A stretch of 38,856 nucleotides of DNA from Verrucomicrobiales bacterium (GCA_031265105.1 JAISDC010000066.1:1-38856), one strand, 5' to 3'. Numbered from the stretch's first letter, positions 9,246 through 16,044 are shown. A program made the numbers and translations. The notes: generated from the sequence alone by a model not told the origin.

Positions 9246-9422
9246 ATGAAAACGATTAAAAAAGAAAAAAACTTTGATTGCTTGGCCATGAAGTGCGACC
9301 TTCAAGCAAAAATTTACGCCGAAACTTCCGACATGAGTTTCGATGAATTTCGCGCCTATCTCGCACGGCGTTTGAAAAACAGCCCGTTCGCGCGGCGCAT
9401 GGCCGCGCATATGGTGGGTTGA
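9246..9422 (+). CDS. small antitoxin-like protein
   Basis: 58-residue ORF too short for many callers. It begins MKTIKKEKNFDCLAMKCD, continues with QAKIYAETSDMSFDEFRAYL and ends with basic residues. The pattern (F-D-C-x-x-M-K, then Q-x-K-I-Y-x-E-T-x-x-M, then an acidic helix) is what I know from short antitoxin-like proteins that sit upstream of toxin genes in many bacteria. No toxin follows: the next 450 bp hold only repeats and fragments. It may therefore be an orphan or the remnant of a decayed pair. GAAAT precedes the ATG, and no strong ribosome-binding site is visible. Confidence 0.55.
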   Translation: MKTIKKEKNFDCLAMKCDLQAKIYAETSDMSFDEFRAYLARRLKNSPFARRMAAHMVG

Positions 9423-9426
9423 ATAA

Positions 9427-9619
9427 TCGCTGACGGTGGCGGAATTTTTTATTGATTATTGAATATTGATAATTGTGATAATCCAACATAGTTGCGGATG
9501 TTTGTTGCCGCTGACGGTGATACAGGGCAGCCATTCTACTCACTTTTTAGCTCATAATTTGAATAAGCATGGTTAAAACTACCAACCATCGCCGCTGACG
9601 GTTATATCCATCGTCAGCG
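9427..9619. repeat. intergenic cluster of the GCTGACGGT word
   Basis: Three exact GCTGACGGT words (9428, 9511, 9594) and one CGTCAGC (9612-9618) fall in about 190 bp of non-coding DNA. The last two form an inverted pair, GCTGACG at 9594-9600 and CGTCAGC at 9612-9618, able to make a 7-bp stem with an 11-nt loop. This shows the word is not a product of protein-coding constraint. Confidence 0.75.
9474..9545 (-). pseudogene. remnant of a HepT-like gene 3' end
   Basis: Read on the minus strand, this stretch contains ATCCGCAACTATGT followed by GGATTA, nearly identical to the codons for IRNYVGL that end the HepT-like gene at 11691-12134. A GAATGGC further upstream matches its NEW-coding segment. 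Between these the remnant carries an ACCGTCAGCGGC word absent from the intact gene. It is probably a decayed duplicate; there is no intact frame. Confidence 0.4.
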
Positions 9620-9628
9620 ACTAATATT

Positions 9629-9658
9629 TGTCAAAAAATGAAGACTGACCCCTTTTAC
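9629..9658 (+). repeat. palindromic repeat copy B (right half only)
   Basis: Only the right arm remains: TGTCAAAAAATGAAGACTGA followed by CCCCTTTTA. It is followed by a second short CCCCTTTTA-like run. The left arm and core are missing. Confidence 0.65.
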
Positions 9659-9672
9659 TTTGACCCCTTTTA

Positions 9673-9753
9673 TTCGCCAACAGCCTGGACGACATGGACG
9701 AAAACGATTACGCCGAGTTGGGTGATGAATTAAAAAGTACCAGAAAAATATAA
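9673..9753 (+). pseudogene. C-terminal fragment of an unknown short protein
   Basis: An in-frame stretch with no start codon encodes FANSLDDMDENDYAELGDEL and then STRKI before a TAA at 9751. The acidic composition and the position directly after a half repeat suggest the tail of a gene, possibly an antitoxin, cut off by a rearrangement at the repeat boundary. Confidence 0.35.
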
Positions 9754-9817
9754 AAAACATTTTTTCCTGTTGACACTGCATTAACAAATAGGCAAAGTTT
9801 ATTCATGTATTTTATGG

Positions 9818-9847
9818 TTGACAACACGGTGGCTGGACGAATATAAG
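9818..9847 (+). promoter_or_regulatory. candidate promoter for the GNAT gene
   Basis: TTGACA (9818-9823) and TATAAG (9842-9847) are separated by 18 bp. The predicted transcript would start about 10 bp downstream, only a few bases before the AGGAGGAG at 9857-9864, so the leader would be very short. A second TTGACA at 9770-9775 has no good -10. Confidence 0.4.
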
Positions 9848-9856
9848 CGAACCGCC

Positions 9857-9864
9857 AGGAGGAG
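9857..9864 (+). promoter_or_regulatory. ribosome-binding site of the GNAT gene
   Basis: AGGAGGAG lies 5 nt before the ATG at 9870. It decides between the two overlapping ATGs at 9866 and 9870: only 9870 opens the long frame. It is a much stronger Shine-Dalgarno than those of most genes in this window. Confidence 0.7.
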
Positions 9865-9869
9865 TATGT

Positions 9870-10343
9870 ATGCGTATTACCAAAGCAAACCACGGGGATT
9901 TGCAAGAAATATTGGCTTTACAGTACCTCGCATATCAAGGCGAATCCATACTATACAACAATCCCAACATACCGCCGCTTACCCAAACATTAAAAGATTT
10001 GGAAGCGGAATTTAAAACAGGCGTATTTCTAAAAGCAATTGATGAAAACGGTCATATTATCGCGTCGGTGAGAGCATATTCAGATAACGGCACTCTGCAC
10101 ATTGGAAAATTGATAGTACGCCCGGATTTGCAGGGGCAAGGTATTGGAACCAAATTGTTAAAAGATATTGAGCAAACTTGTCCGCATAAACGATACGAGC
10201 TTTTTACGGGTACGAAAAGCGAACGCAACATCAAGCTGTATGAGCGCGTGGGATATGTGAAATTCAAAGAGCGGGATATGGGCGATGGTTTGAGGTTTAT
10301 CTACCTGTGCAAAACCGCACACTTATCAGTATTAGCACCATAG
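9870..10343 (+). CDS. GNAT-family N-acetyltransferase
   Basis: 157 residues covering a single GNAT domain. The acetyl-CoA-binding motif A is clear at about residues 80-100: KLIVRPDLQGQGIGTKLLKD, containing the Q/R-x-x-G-x-G pattern. A C-terminal LYERVGYVKF is the usual strand and helix after motif A, and the N-terminus MRITKANHGDLQEILAL is typical. The family transfers acetyl groups from acetyl-CoA to amines; the substrate cannot be read from the sequence. The gene is AT-rich, has a strong AGGAGG site, contains no copy of the GCTGACGGT word and is bracketed by repeats B and C. Together these point to acquisition from a different genome. Confidence 0.9.
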   Translation: MRITKANHGDLQEILALQYLAYQGESILYNNPNIPPLTQTLKDLEAEFKTGVFLKAIDENGHIIASVRAYSDNGTLHIGKLIVRPDLQGQGIGTKLLKDIEQTCPHKRYELFTGTKSERNIKLYERVGYVKFKERDMGDGLRFIYLCKTAHLSVLAP

Positions 10344-10378
10344 GCCGCAATAGAAAAGCGGACACCCCTTGTGAAGTG

Positions 10379-10470
10379 AAAAGGGGTCAGTCTTCATTTG
10401 TTGACAAATTCTTTTCATTCGTTTTTTCAACTCTGCTTATCTATCAAGAAATGAAGACAGACCCCTTTAC
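10379..10470 (+). repeat. palindromic repeat copy C
   Basis: Full-length copy. The left arm has AAAAGGGGTCAGTCTTCATT, and the core is TTCTTTTCATTCGTTTTTTC. The right arm is TATCAAGAAATGAAGACAGA followed by CCCCTTTA. The arms are complementary and could fold into a long hairpin. It lies between the GNAT gene and the 3' end of the convergent metallo-hydrolase gene, so it could terminate both. Confidence 0.85.
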
Positions 10471-10490
10471 TTTTTATCGGGAAATCTTTA

Positions 10491-11534
10491 CTACACGATC
10501 GACCAATTCTCCGGCACCCAGCGGAAGCCTCTCCCATCGGCGGCGATGTGGGCGACTCCGGGGAAAGGCGCATGATAGCTGAAGGCGCGGGTACGCTCAC
10601 TGGAAAGCCGGGTGAGAATCTTGCGGCGGGTGGTTGCCGCCAGTTCCGGAATCGAGTCGAAGCTGAGTCTCCATTCCGGGTTGGCGAACGAGAGGATGCT
10701 GTGATGGGTGACGTCCGCCATGTGAAAAAGTGTTTCCTCTCCCGACCGGATAAGGAGCGAGGCATGACCGGGTGTGTGCCCGGCAGTATCCACAATTTCA
10801 ATGCAGTCGAGAATCCGCTGTCCAGGCTCGACCAGCAGGAAGGCGTCTTTGAGCGGCCCGAGGTATTTTCGCGCGCTCCCGACCGTCCATTTCTGCGCGG
10901 TTTCATCTACCATCATCGTGGAGGTGTCCGGGTTTTCGGAAAACCAGTAGTCCAGTTCCTTCTTCCGGATGAAGAGCCGGGCGTTCGTGAATGCCGGTGC
11001 TCCGGCGGCGTCCAGCAACCCGCCGATGTGGTCGCTGTGTCCATGGGTGATGACAACAGCCGTGATGTCCTGCGGGCGGAGGTTTACGGTTGCGAGGTTG
11101 GCGATGAGCCGGCCGCTGTCGGGATTGGCGACCGCGCCGCATCCGGTATCAACAAGGATGACTTCTTTCCCGGCGCACAGTACCAGCACATTGTAGGACA
11201 TGATTGCCTTGCCGGCGGGAAGGAAGGCGGCCTCGAGTTGCCTGGCAATGCCGCTTTCGGTGGCGTCCTTCGGCCAGACCGTATGGGCGGGGCTGAAGGT
11301 GCCAAACCCGTCGCAAACGGAAATGGCCTCGATGTTCCCAATCATGAAGCGCCAGGTCTCCGCATTGCCATTGCCCTCTGAGGGCGGGCGCTTCGTGGTG
11401 GTGGACGCACTCCCGGCGGCATCCAGGCGACGGCCAAAAGCGGTAGCGGCGACCACACCGAGTCCGAGCATTTGAATGGCCTTGCGGCGGGATATGCCGG
11501 GTGACACGGATTTATTATGGGACGGGAATTTCAT
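10491..11534 (-). CDS. Tat-exported metallo-beta-lactamase-fold hydrolase
   Basis: 347 residues. The N-terminus has a twin-arginine signal (SRRKAIQMLGLGVVAATAFG). The metal-binding signature of the MBL superfamily, THGHSDHIGG, lies near residue 165, with VDTGCG before it and DTAGHTPGHASLLI and HMADVTHHS after it supplying further His/Asp ligands. These proteins are usually hydrolases with a dinuclear Zn site, such as lactonases or quorum-quenching and related periplasmic enzymes; the exact substrate is not clear. The start ATG at 11534 has no obvious ribosome-binding site. The gene ends 20 bp from repeat C and has no exact copies of the GCTGACGGT word, unlike the catabolic genes. I see no partner gene on either side. 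Confidence 0.88.
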   Translation of the reverse strand: MKFPSHNKSVSPGISRRKAIQMLGLGVVAATAFGRRLDAAGSASTTTKRPPSEGNGNAETWRFMIGNIEAISVCDGFGTFSPAHTVWPKDATESGIARQLEAAFLPAGKAIMSYNVLVLCAGKEVILVDTGCGAVANPDSGRLIANLATVNLRPQDITAVVITHGHSDHIGGLLDAAGAPAFTNARLFIRKKELDYWFSENPDTSTMMVDETAQKWTVGSARKYLGPLKDAFLLVEPGQRILDCIEIVDTAGHTPGHASLLIRSGEETLFHMADVTHHSILSFANPEWRLSFDSIPELAATTRRKILTRLSSERTRAFSYHAPFPGVAHIAADGRGFRWVPENWSIV

Positions 11535-11600
11535 AATGTTTTGTATGCTATAGCCATATCATGACAAAAGCAAAGGGGATATGTCCGGGTTGTTCCCAGA

Positions 11601-11693
11601 GAAAGGGGTCAGTCTTCATTTCTTGACAAATTCCTTTCATTGGCTTCTTTCAATTCTGTCCATCCGTCAAAAAGCGAAGACTAACCTCTTTTA
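11601..11693 (+). repeat. palindromic repeat copy D
   Basis: Full-length copy with a slightly diverged right arm (GTCAAAAAGCGAAGACTAAC). Its terminal TTTTA supplies the TAA stop (11691-11693) of the HepT-like gene on the minus strand, so the repeat abuts or overlaps that gene's 3' end. Confidence 0.85.
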
Positions 11694-12134
11694 TGGTAAT
11701 CCGACATAGTTGCGGATTTTTGACTCGATGGCAGGCCATTCATTCATAACAGCGGTCAATTTGTCAGTGATGGATGGCATTGCCAAATCAAAACCGTAAG
11801 CCGACCTGACTACGTGGCGGAACCCTCTGAGTTCCTTCAATAAAAATTGCTCGCTGACAGTGAAGAGGAATTTTTCAAAATATTTATCCAGCAGATTTTT
11901 GTGGTAAGAACCATCATTGGTCAGAACAATACCGTTGGCCGCCAGTGTTTTTTCCGCGATTTTCTCAAAACCTGTGTACAGCAACTGCAAATGATAGGCG
12001 GTGCCGGATAGGAGCAAGTCCGTGACTTCTTCGCGTTTTTCAAGCGTCAGCAGTTTTTGCGCTTCTCGCAAATTCTCAAATTCCTTGTGCACACGCGCCA
12101 AGTCGCCGGCGATTTCTTTTTTGTAATCCTTCAT
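11691..12134 (-). CDS. HepT-like HEPN-domain protein
   Basis: 147 residues, all-helical. It starts MKDYKKEIAGDLARVHKE at 12134, overlapping the stop of the nucleotidyltransferase gene (ATGA). The segment ELRGFRHVVRSAYGFDL near residues 100-116 resembles the conserved R-x-x-x-R-H...Y core of HepT-like toxins. In MNT/HepT systems the HEPN protein is an RNase toxin and the nucleotidyltransferase neutralises it by nucleotide transfer to a Tyr. A frame extension to 12182 is open but is inside the partner gene. One GCTGACAGT variant of the window's repeated word lies in the gene at about 11851. The stop codon falls in repeat D. Confidence 0.82.
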   Translation of the reverse strand: MKDYKKEIAGDLARVHKEFENLREAQKLLTLEKREEVTDLLLSGTAYHLQLLYTGFEKIAEKTLAANGIVLTNDGSYHKNLLDKYFEKFLFTVSEQFLLKELRGFRHVVRSAYGFDLAMPSITDKLTAVMNEWPAIESKIRNYVGLP

Positions 12135-12442
12135 ATCACCACTCCCATCCGCAGCACTGCGTCGCGGAATTCCTTGTGGCAAAGACCGGCGGGACGGTAA
12201 TCAATCGCGTAAGGGAATTTATCCAGCACATCACCGAGCACCCACAATTCGCACTCTTTCGGCACGCCTTCAAAATAAATATCAATGTCCGAGTGTCCGG
12301 TGACGTAGTTGCCTTCGACAGCGGAACCGAACAGGAGCACTTTGGTCGCACCGTATTCACGGCGCAGATAATCCGCCACCTCGCGGGCGATTTTTTTTGC
12401 CTCGGCAAGAGAGACAAATCGGTCGGGTGCCATCGTTTCCAT
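12131..12442 (-). CDS. MNT-type nucleotidyltransferase antitoxin
   Basis: About 103 residues (METMAPDRFVSLAEAKK start). The minimal nucleotidyltransferase motif is clear: LLFGSAVEGNYVTGHSDIDI, i.e. G-S followed by D-x-D, with a third Asp likely in YAIDY. This small fold modifies the HEPN toxin in MNT/HepT pairs and so acts as the antitoxin. Its TGA at 12131-12133 overlaps the ATG of the HepT-like gene, so the pair is one operon in antitoxin-first order. The frame continues to a TTG at 12460; I prefer the ATG at 12442, while 12433 is also possible. No clear ribosome-binding site is visible. Confidence 0.85.
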   Translation of the reverse strand: METMAPDRFVSLAEAKKIAREVADYLRREYGATKVLLFGSAVEGNYVTGHSDIDIYFEGVPKECELWVLGDVLDKFPYAIDYRPAGLCHKEFRDAVLRMGVVI

Positions 12443-12493
12443 GGCGAAACTGTAGCGCAAGGCGGATCTGAAGACAAGCCGGGCGTTTGTTAC

Positions 12494-12514
12494 CGCTAAC
12501 AGTCACCATCAGCG
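12494..12514. repeat. degenerate inverted pair of the repeated word
   Basis: CGCTAACAGTCACCATCAGCG is an imperfect inverted repeat made of two degenerate copies of the GCTGAC-type word. It sits upstream of the MNT gene. A similar stretch (AGCGG.AACAAAC on the minus strand) occurs in the 9486-9520 remnant. Confidence 0.4.
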
Positions 12515-12535
12515 CCGTAATTTTTCACGACAAGA

Positions 12536-12630
12536 GAAAGGGGCCAGTCTTCATTTTTTGACAAATTCTTGTCGTTCGCTGCTTTCAATTCTGCCCATCT
12601 GTCAAGAAATGAAGACTGACCCTTTTTTAT
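12536..12630 (+). repeat. palindromic repeat copy E
   Basis: Full-length copy: left arm AAAGGGGCCAGTCTTCATTT, core TTCTTGTCGTTCGCTGCTTTC, right arm TGTCAAGAAATGAAGACTGA followed by CCCTTTTTTA. It lies between the 5' ends of the MNT gene (minus) and the CE7 esterase gene (plus). Confidence 0.85.
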
Positions 12631-12686
12631 TTCCTATTCATTAGCAGCTTGATATTTCCGCTCAAAACGTGGTTAACTCTGGAATC

Positions 12687-14015
12687 ATGAGTTTGCCATC
12701 CTTTCTTAAAGGTATCCTCTTGGCACTGTTTTGCTTCCCGCTGCTGGTCGCCGCTGATCCGGCGCTCATGGTCAGCGCCGAAAATCCAAGCGGCATTGCC
12801 GCACCGGGCCAGAAAATTGTCTGGCATGTAGCGGTCACGGACGACCCGCAGCATACCGTTCAAAGCGGCACCTATGTGCTAAAAAAGGGTAATGCGCAAG
12901 TCATCGGCCAAGGCACTCTAAACTTCGAGGCCGGACCGGTGACCATTGCAGCAACCCTCAACGAACCCGGCACCGTGCTGGCCGAAATCAGCGTCCTCAT
13001 GGACGGCAAAAAAACGCTCCAGGCGCTGGCCGGGGCGGCTTTCGCTCCCGATCAGTTGACGCCATCCTCGCCCGCCCCGGATGACTTCGACTCCTTTTGG
13101 GCAGCTAAAATCGCGGAGTTAAACGCCGTGCCGGAGCATCCGGTGTTGGAAAAGAAAGAGAGCGGAAAAGAGGGTGTCGATTACTGGAAGATTACACTGG
13201 ATAACATCCGTGGCAGCCACATTTACGGCCAGCTCGCCCGCCCGACCACCGGCCATAAACTGCCCGCCATGCTCGTCGTCCAGTGGGCCGGCGTTTATGC
13301 GTTAAAAAAGAAATTCGCCACTGACCCCGCTCACGATGGCTGGCTGGTACTGAATATCAACGCCCACGATTTCCCGATCGACAACGCACAGGAATTTTAT
13401 AACGCGCTGGGGCAAAACGAGCTTAAAGCCTACGCCTCCATCGGCAACGACGACCGTGAACAAAGTTACTTCCTGCGCATGTTCCTCGCCTGTTACCGCG
13501 CCGCGGAATATCTCTCCAACCGCCCCGACTGGGATGGCCGAACCCTGGTCGTCACCGGCGCCAGCCAAGGGGGTTGGCAAGCCTTGGCGACGGCGGCACT
13601 GCACCCCAAAATCACCGCCGTCCTCATCCTGGTACCCGCTGGTTGTGACAATACCGGCGCTCTGGCAGGCAGAAACCCCGGCTGGCCCGGGTGGACCAGG
13701 CACGCCGAGGGAAAGGATCCGGCCAAAGTCCTGGAAACCGCGCGCTATTTTGACGGCGTCAACTTCGCCGCCCGCATCCACTGCCCAACGCTAGTCGGCA
13801 TGGGTTTGCTCGACTCCACCTCCCCGCCGTCCGGGGTCTTCAGCGCCTGCAACCAGCTCAGGGGTGCCAAGGAACTGGTGGTGATGCCGGACGCTGATCA
13901 TCGGCCTTTCAACAATTCGCACTCCCCCTACTATCAGCGGACCGCCGCCTGGCTGTCAGCCCTCAGCAAAGGCCAGCCCGCTCCGGTTGAAAAGCCTGGC
14001 ACCTTGGGACAATAG
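12687..14015 (+). CDS. secreted CE7-type acetyl xylan esterase-like protein
   Basis: About 442 residues with a signal peptide (MSLPSFLKGILLALFCFPLL, cleavage after VAA). An N-terminal beta domain (~20-125) precedes an alpha/beta hydrolase domain that opens with DDFDSFWAAKIAEL, typical of the AXE1/CE7 family. The nucleophile is Ser293 in TGASQGGWQA; Asp376 (GLLDSTSPPSG) and His405 (DADHRPFN) complete the likely triad. Family members remove acetyl groups from xylan or xylo-oligosaccharides and related substrates. I chose the ATG at 12687, as the alternative GTG at 12669 adds only six residues and has no better site. The gene stands alone between repeats E and F. It carries the repeated word only in weak variants, so it may be a later arrival than the glycosidase blocks. 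Confidence 0.86.
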   Translation: MSLPSFLKGILLALFCFPLLVAADPALMVSAENPSGIAAPGQKIVWHVAVTDDPQHTVQSGTYVLKKGNAQVIGQGTLNFEAGPVTIAATLNEPGTVLAEISVLMDGKKTLQALAGAAFAPDQLTPSSPAPDDFDSFWAAKIAELNAVPEHPVLEKKESGKEGVDYWKITLDNIRGSHIYGQLARPTTGHKLPAMLVVQWAGVYALKKKFATDPAHDGWLVLNINAHDFPIDNAQEFYNALGQNELKAYASIGNDDREQSYFLRMFLACYRAAEYLSNRPDWDGRTLVVTGASQGGWQALATAALHPKITAVLILVPAGCDNTGALAGRNPGWPGWTRHAEGKDPAKVLETARYFDGVNFAARIHCPTLVGMGLLDSTSPPSGVFSACNQLRGAKELVVMPDADHRPFNNSHSPYYQRTAAWLSALSKGQPAPVEKPGTLGQ

Positions 14016-14083
14016 GGTGTAGGGCGATTCAACCAAGCCGCTGACGCCGATAGAAAGGTAGAAAGGGGTCTAGAAATAACGCG

Positions 14084-14134
14084 ATGCGAGTAATTAAGGA
14101 AATTGAAGAAGCAGTTAAAGATGCAGGACTCTAA
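14084..14134 (+). pseudogene. C-terminal remnant upstream of the immunity gene
   Basis: MRVIKEIEEAVKDAGL followed by TAA, 16 residues. The stop overlaps the next start as TAATG. A short, helical, charged stretch fused so tightly to an immunity gene is what would remain of a polymorphic toxin's C-terminal end after the rest was lost. It could instead be a leader peptide. Confidence 0.35.
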
Positions 14135-14556
14135 TGAAAGTTAAACTATCAGAAATTACTTTTGAAAAACTAGACTTGCTGGAAGGAATTGTAGATTCAC
14201 AAGAATCTTCAATTGAAGAATACCCATTACCTTCTTGGTATAAGGAAGTTAAGAGTATCCCATTGAATAAATTACAACTTGAGGATGTATGTAAGGCATG
14301 CAGACAGGGTATTCATTTAGTGTATGTAATCCCATTAGCTTTGAATATATTAAAAGATGATTCATTAGCAGGAGATATGTACGAGGGAGAGCTTTTAGTC
14401 TCCATGAAAACTGTTCCCTCTAATTTTTGGACAATACATAAAAGAGATAAATCACTATTTTTATCTATTGTCGAAAAAGACATGAACATCTACCCCAATG
14501 ATATTGCTTCAGATGTTAAGGATATTATAAACAAAATAAAAGGTGGTTTTTCATGA
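14134..14556 (+). CDS. CdiI-like contact-dependent inhibition immunity protein (orphan)
   Basis: 140 residues, AT-rich and unlike its neighbours in composition. The central segment, reading CKACRQGIHLVYVIPLALNI followed by LKDDSLAGDMYEGELLVSM, matches the pattern I know from CdiI-type immunity proteins (a Q-x-x-x-L-x-Y-x-x-P-L-A-L-x-x-L block and then G-D-x-Y-x-G-x-L-L). Upstream, PLPSWYKEVKSIPLNKL fits the same family's proline-rich lead. Such proteins bind and neutralise the toxin domain of a CdiA or Rhs effector. No toxin gene is present except a possible 16-residue tail directly upstream. The gene contains no copy of the GCTGACGGT word. Confidence 0.65.
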   Translation: MKVKLSEITFEKLDLLEGIVDSQESSIEEYPLPSWYKEVKSIPLNKLQLEDVCKACRQGIHLVYVIPLALNILKDDSLAGDMYEGELLVSMKTVPSNFWTIHKRDKSLFLSIVEKDMNIYPNDIASDVKDIINKIKGGFS

Positions 14557-14570
14557 TTTGCAGTTTAAAA

Positions 14571-14626
14571 GTAAAGGGGGGTAATCGTCATTTATTGACA
14601 GATGAATAAGATTGAAAGAGGTAAAA
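14571..14626 (-). repeat. palindromic repeat fragment F1, inverted
   Basis: Diverged fragment in which GACAGATGAATAAGATTGAA is the reverse complement of the core found in the other copies. It is the only copy that appears inverted, and it lies head to head with copy F2. Confidence 0.5.
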
Positions 14627-14635
14627 TGATACGTA

Positions 14636-14729
14636 GAAAGGAGTCAATCTTCATTTTTTTATAAATTCTTTTTGTTCGCTTCTTTCAATTCTGCCCATCT
14701 GTCAAGAAATGAAGACTGATCCCTTTTAC
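14636..14729 (+). repeat. palindromic repeat copy F2
   Basis: Full-length copy: AAAGGAGTCAATCTTCATTT, core TTCTTTTTGTTCGCTTCTTTC, right arm TGTCAAGAAATGAAGACTGA followed by TCCCTTTTA. It marks the left edge of the amino-sugar operon. Confidence 0.85.
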
Positions 14730-14760
14730 GACCGTACAATCTGCAAAGCTGCAAATATCA

Positions 14761-14794
14761 TTTATCATTTCGGTTAAAGTTTTTATCACATCGG
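14761..14794 (+). promoter_or_regulatory. direct repeat, candidate AraC-family operator
   Basis: TTTATCATTTCGG (14761-14773) and TTTATCACATCGG (14782-14794) match at 11 of 13 positions and start exactly 21 bp apart, two helical turns. This is the usual geometry of AraC-type half-sites. They lie directly upstream of the amino-sugar operon, whose other end abuts an AraC-family regulator gene. That regulator is the natural candidate to bind here. Confidence 0.5.
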
Positions 14795-14832
14795 ACATGG
14801 ACGACGCGCTGATGGTGAATTATAACGTTTCC

Positions 14833-15999
14833 ATGTGCCTACCTGTGAGCATCGGTTTAATCGGCGTCGGCGACCGGTTGCGGACGGTTGTCAAAAATTT
14901 GTTGCGGGAAAGTCGCGGCCAAATCAAGGTCGCCGCTGCGTATGACTCCGACCCCGGCGCGGTCAGCCTCGCGCGGGAGCAATTCGGCATGGCGGTCGCC
15001 GTCAGCGGCAACGACCGTGAACTCATTGCCACGCCCGGTCTCGACTGGGTGTTCATCGGCACTCCCAACTGTCACCATGCCGACCAAGCGGTCAGTGCCT
15101 TGCGCGCCGGCTTGCATGTTTTCTGCGAAAAACCGCTCGCCACCAATTTGTCCGATTGTTTGCGCGTGCGCGGCGCGGTCACCGTCAGCGGCAAAATTTT
15201 CGCCTTCGGTTTGGTGCTGCGTTACACGCCCATTTATCGCAAAATCAAGGAACTGCTCGACGCCGGCGCGGTCGGTGACCTCGTGTCGTTCGAGTTCAAC
15301 GAAACGCTTGATTTCAACCACGGCGGTTACATTTTCGGCAACTGGCGGCGTCAGCGTGCGCTGGCCGGCACGCACATTTTGGAAAAATGCTGCCACGACC
15401 TCGACCTCGCCAACTGGTTCACCGGCAAGTTGCCGCGGCGAGTGGCCAGTTTCGGCGGGCGTGATTTTTTTGTCCCCGCCAACGAGCGGCACATCGCGCG
15501 CATCGGGCCGGACGACAATGGACGCGCGGCGTACCAAACCTTGCGCGGCCCGCGGCAGGTCAACCCGTTCATCGGCGGCGCGGATATTTTTGACAACCAA
15601 GTCGCCATTCTCGAATACGACGGCGGCGCGCGGGCGACTTTTCACACCAACTGCAACACCGGCTTGCCCGAACGGCGCTTTTATTGGTGCGGCACGGAAG
15701 GCACGCTGCGCGCCAATCTCGCCACCGGCCGCGTCGAACTGGCGCGCATCGCCCACACGCGGCACGTCGAGGAAATTGACTGCGCCGGCGAGGCCGCTGG
15801 CGGTCACGGCGGCGGCGATGATGAGTTGGCGCGCGGTCTGGCGCTGACGCTCACGCGCGGCCTGCCGCCGCTGGCCGGCATTGACGAGGCGTTGCGCGCG
15901 TGCGCCGTCGCGTTCGCCATTGACGAGGCCGCTGACGGTGGCCGCGTGGTGGATTTGCGCCCGTTGTGGAATCAACTCGGCCTCACGGTCAGCGGATGA
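14833..15999 (+). CDS. Gfo/Idh/MocA-family oxidoreductase
   Basis: 388 residues from the ATG at 14833. The Rossmann nucleotide-binding turn is at the extreme N-terminus (SIGLIGVGDR). The catalytic-lysine motif CEKPLA follows (Lys near residue 100), and GTPNCHHADQA lies between them. The C-terminal alpha/beta domain carries ILEKCCHDLDLANWF, with the His-Asp typical of the family. Enzymes of this family oxidise or reduce sugars and cyclitols with NAD(P). The frame is open back to an ATG at 14797, but that start would place the operator repeat against the start codon and add 12 residues before the Rossmann fold. It is the first gene of an operon with GH20, PIG-L and NagB, so an amino-sugar substrate is likely. 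Confidence 0.9.
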   Translation: MCLPVSIGLIGVGDRLRTVVKNLLRESRGQIKVAAAYDSDPGAVSLAREQFGMAVAVSGNDRELIATPGLDWVFIGTPNCHHADQAVSALRAGLHVFCEKPLATNLSDCLRVRGAVTVSGKIFAFGLVLRYTPIYRKIKELLDAGAVGDLVSFEFNETLDFNHGGYIFGNWRRQRALAGTHILEKCCHDLDLANWFTGKLPRRVASFGGRDFFVPANERHIARIGPDDNGRAAYQTLRGPRQVNPFIGGADIFDNQVAILEYDGGARATFHTNCNTGLPERRFYWCGTEGTLRANLATGRVELARIAHTRHVEEIDCAGEAAGGHGGGDDELARGLALTLTRGLPPLAGIDEALRACAVAFAIDEAADGGRVVDLRPLWNQLGLTVSG

Positions 16000-16044
16000 A
16001 TTTTGTGATTTTGACTAATTATCAGAGGAGAATAAATCGATTTT

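Noticed and set aside
9256-9543. Minus-strand ORF over the small antitoxin-like gene
   Set aside because: Its Arg-rich sequence is explained by the opposite-strand gene, and it spans the non-coding word cluster.
10307-10582. Plus-strand ORF across repeat C
   Set aside because: It is made mostly of repeat sequence and the antisense end of the metallo-hydrolase gene.
12443-12477. Longer N-terminus for the MNT nucleotidyltransferase starting at TTG 12460 or 12477
   Set aside because: The extra residues lack family similarity and ATG codons at 12442 and 12433 are better placed.
14857-15975. A 372-codon minus-strand frame over the oxidoreductase gene
   Set aside because: The plus strand encodes a clear Gfo/Idh/MocA protein; the reverse frame is low-complexity.
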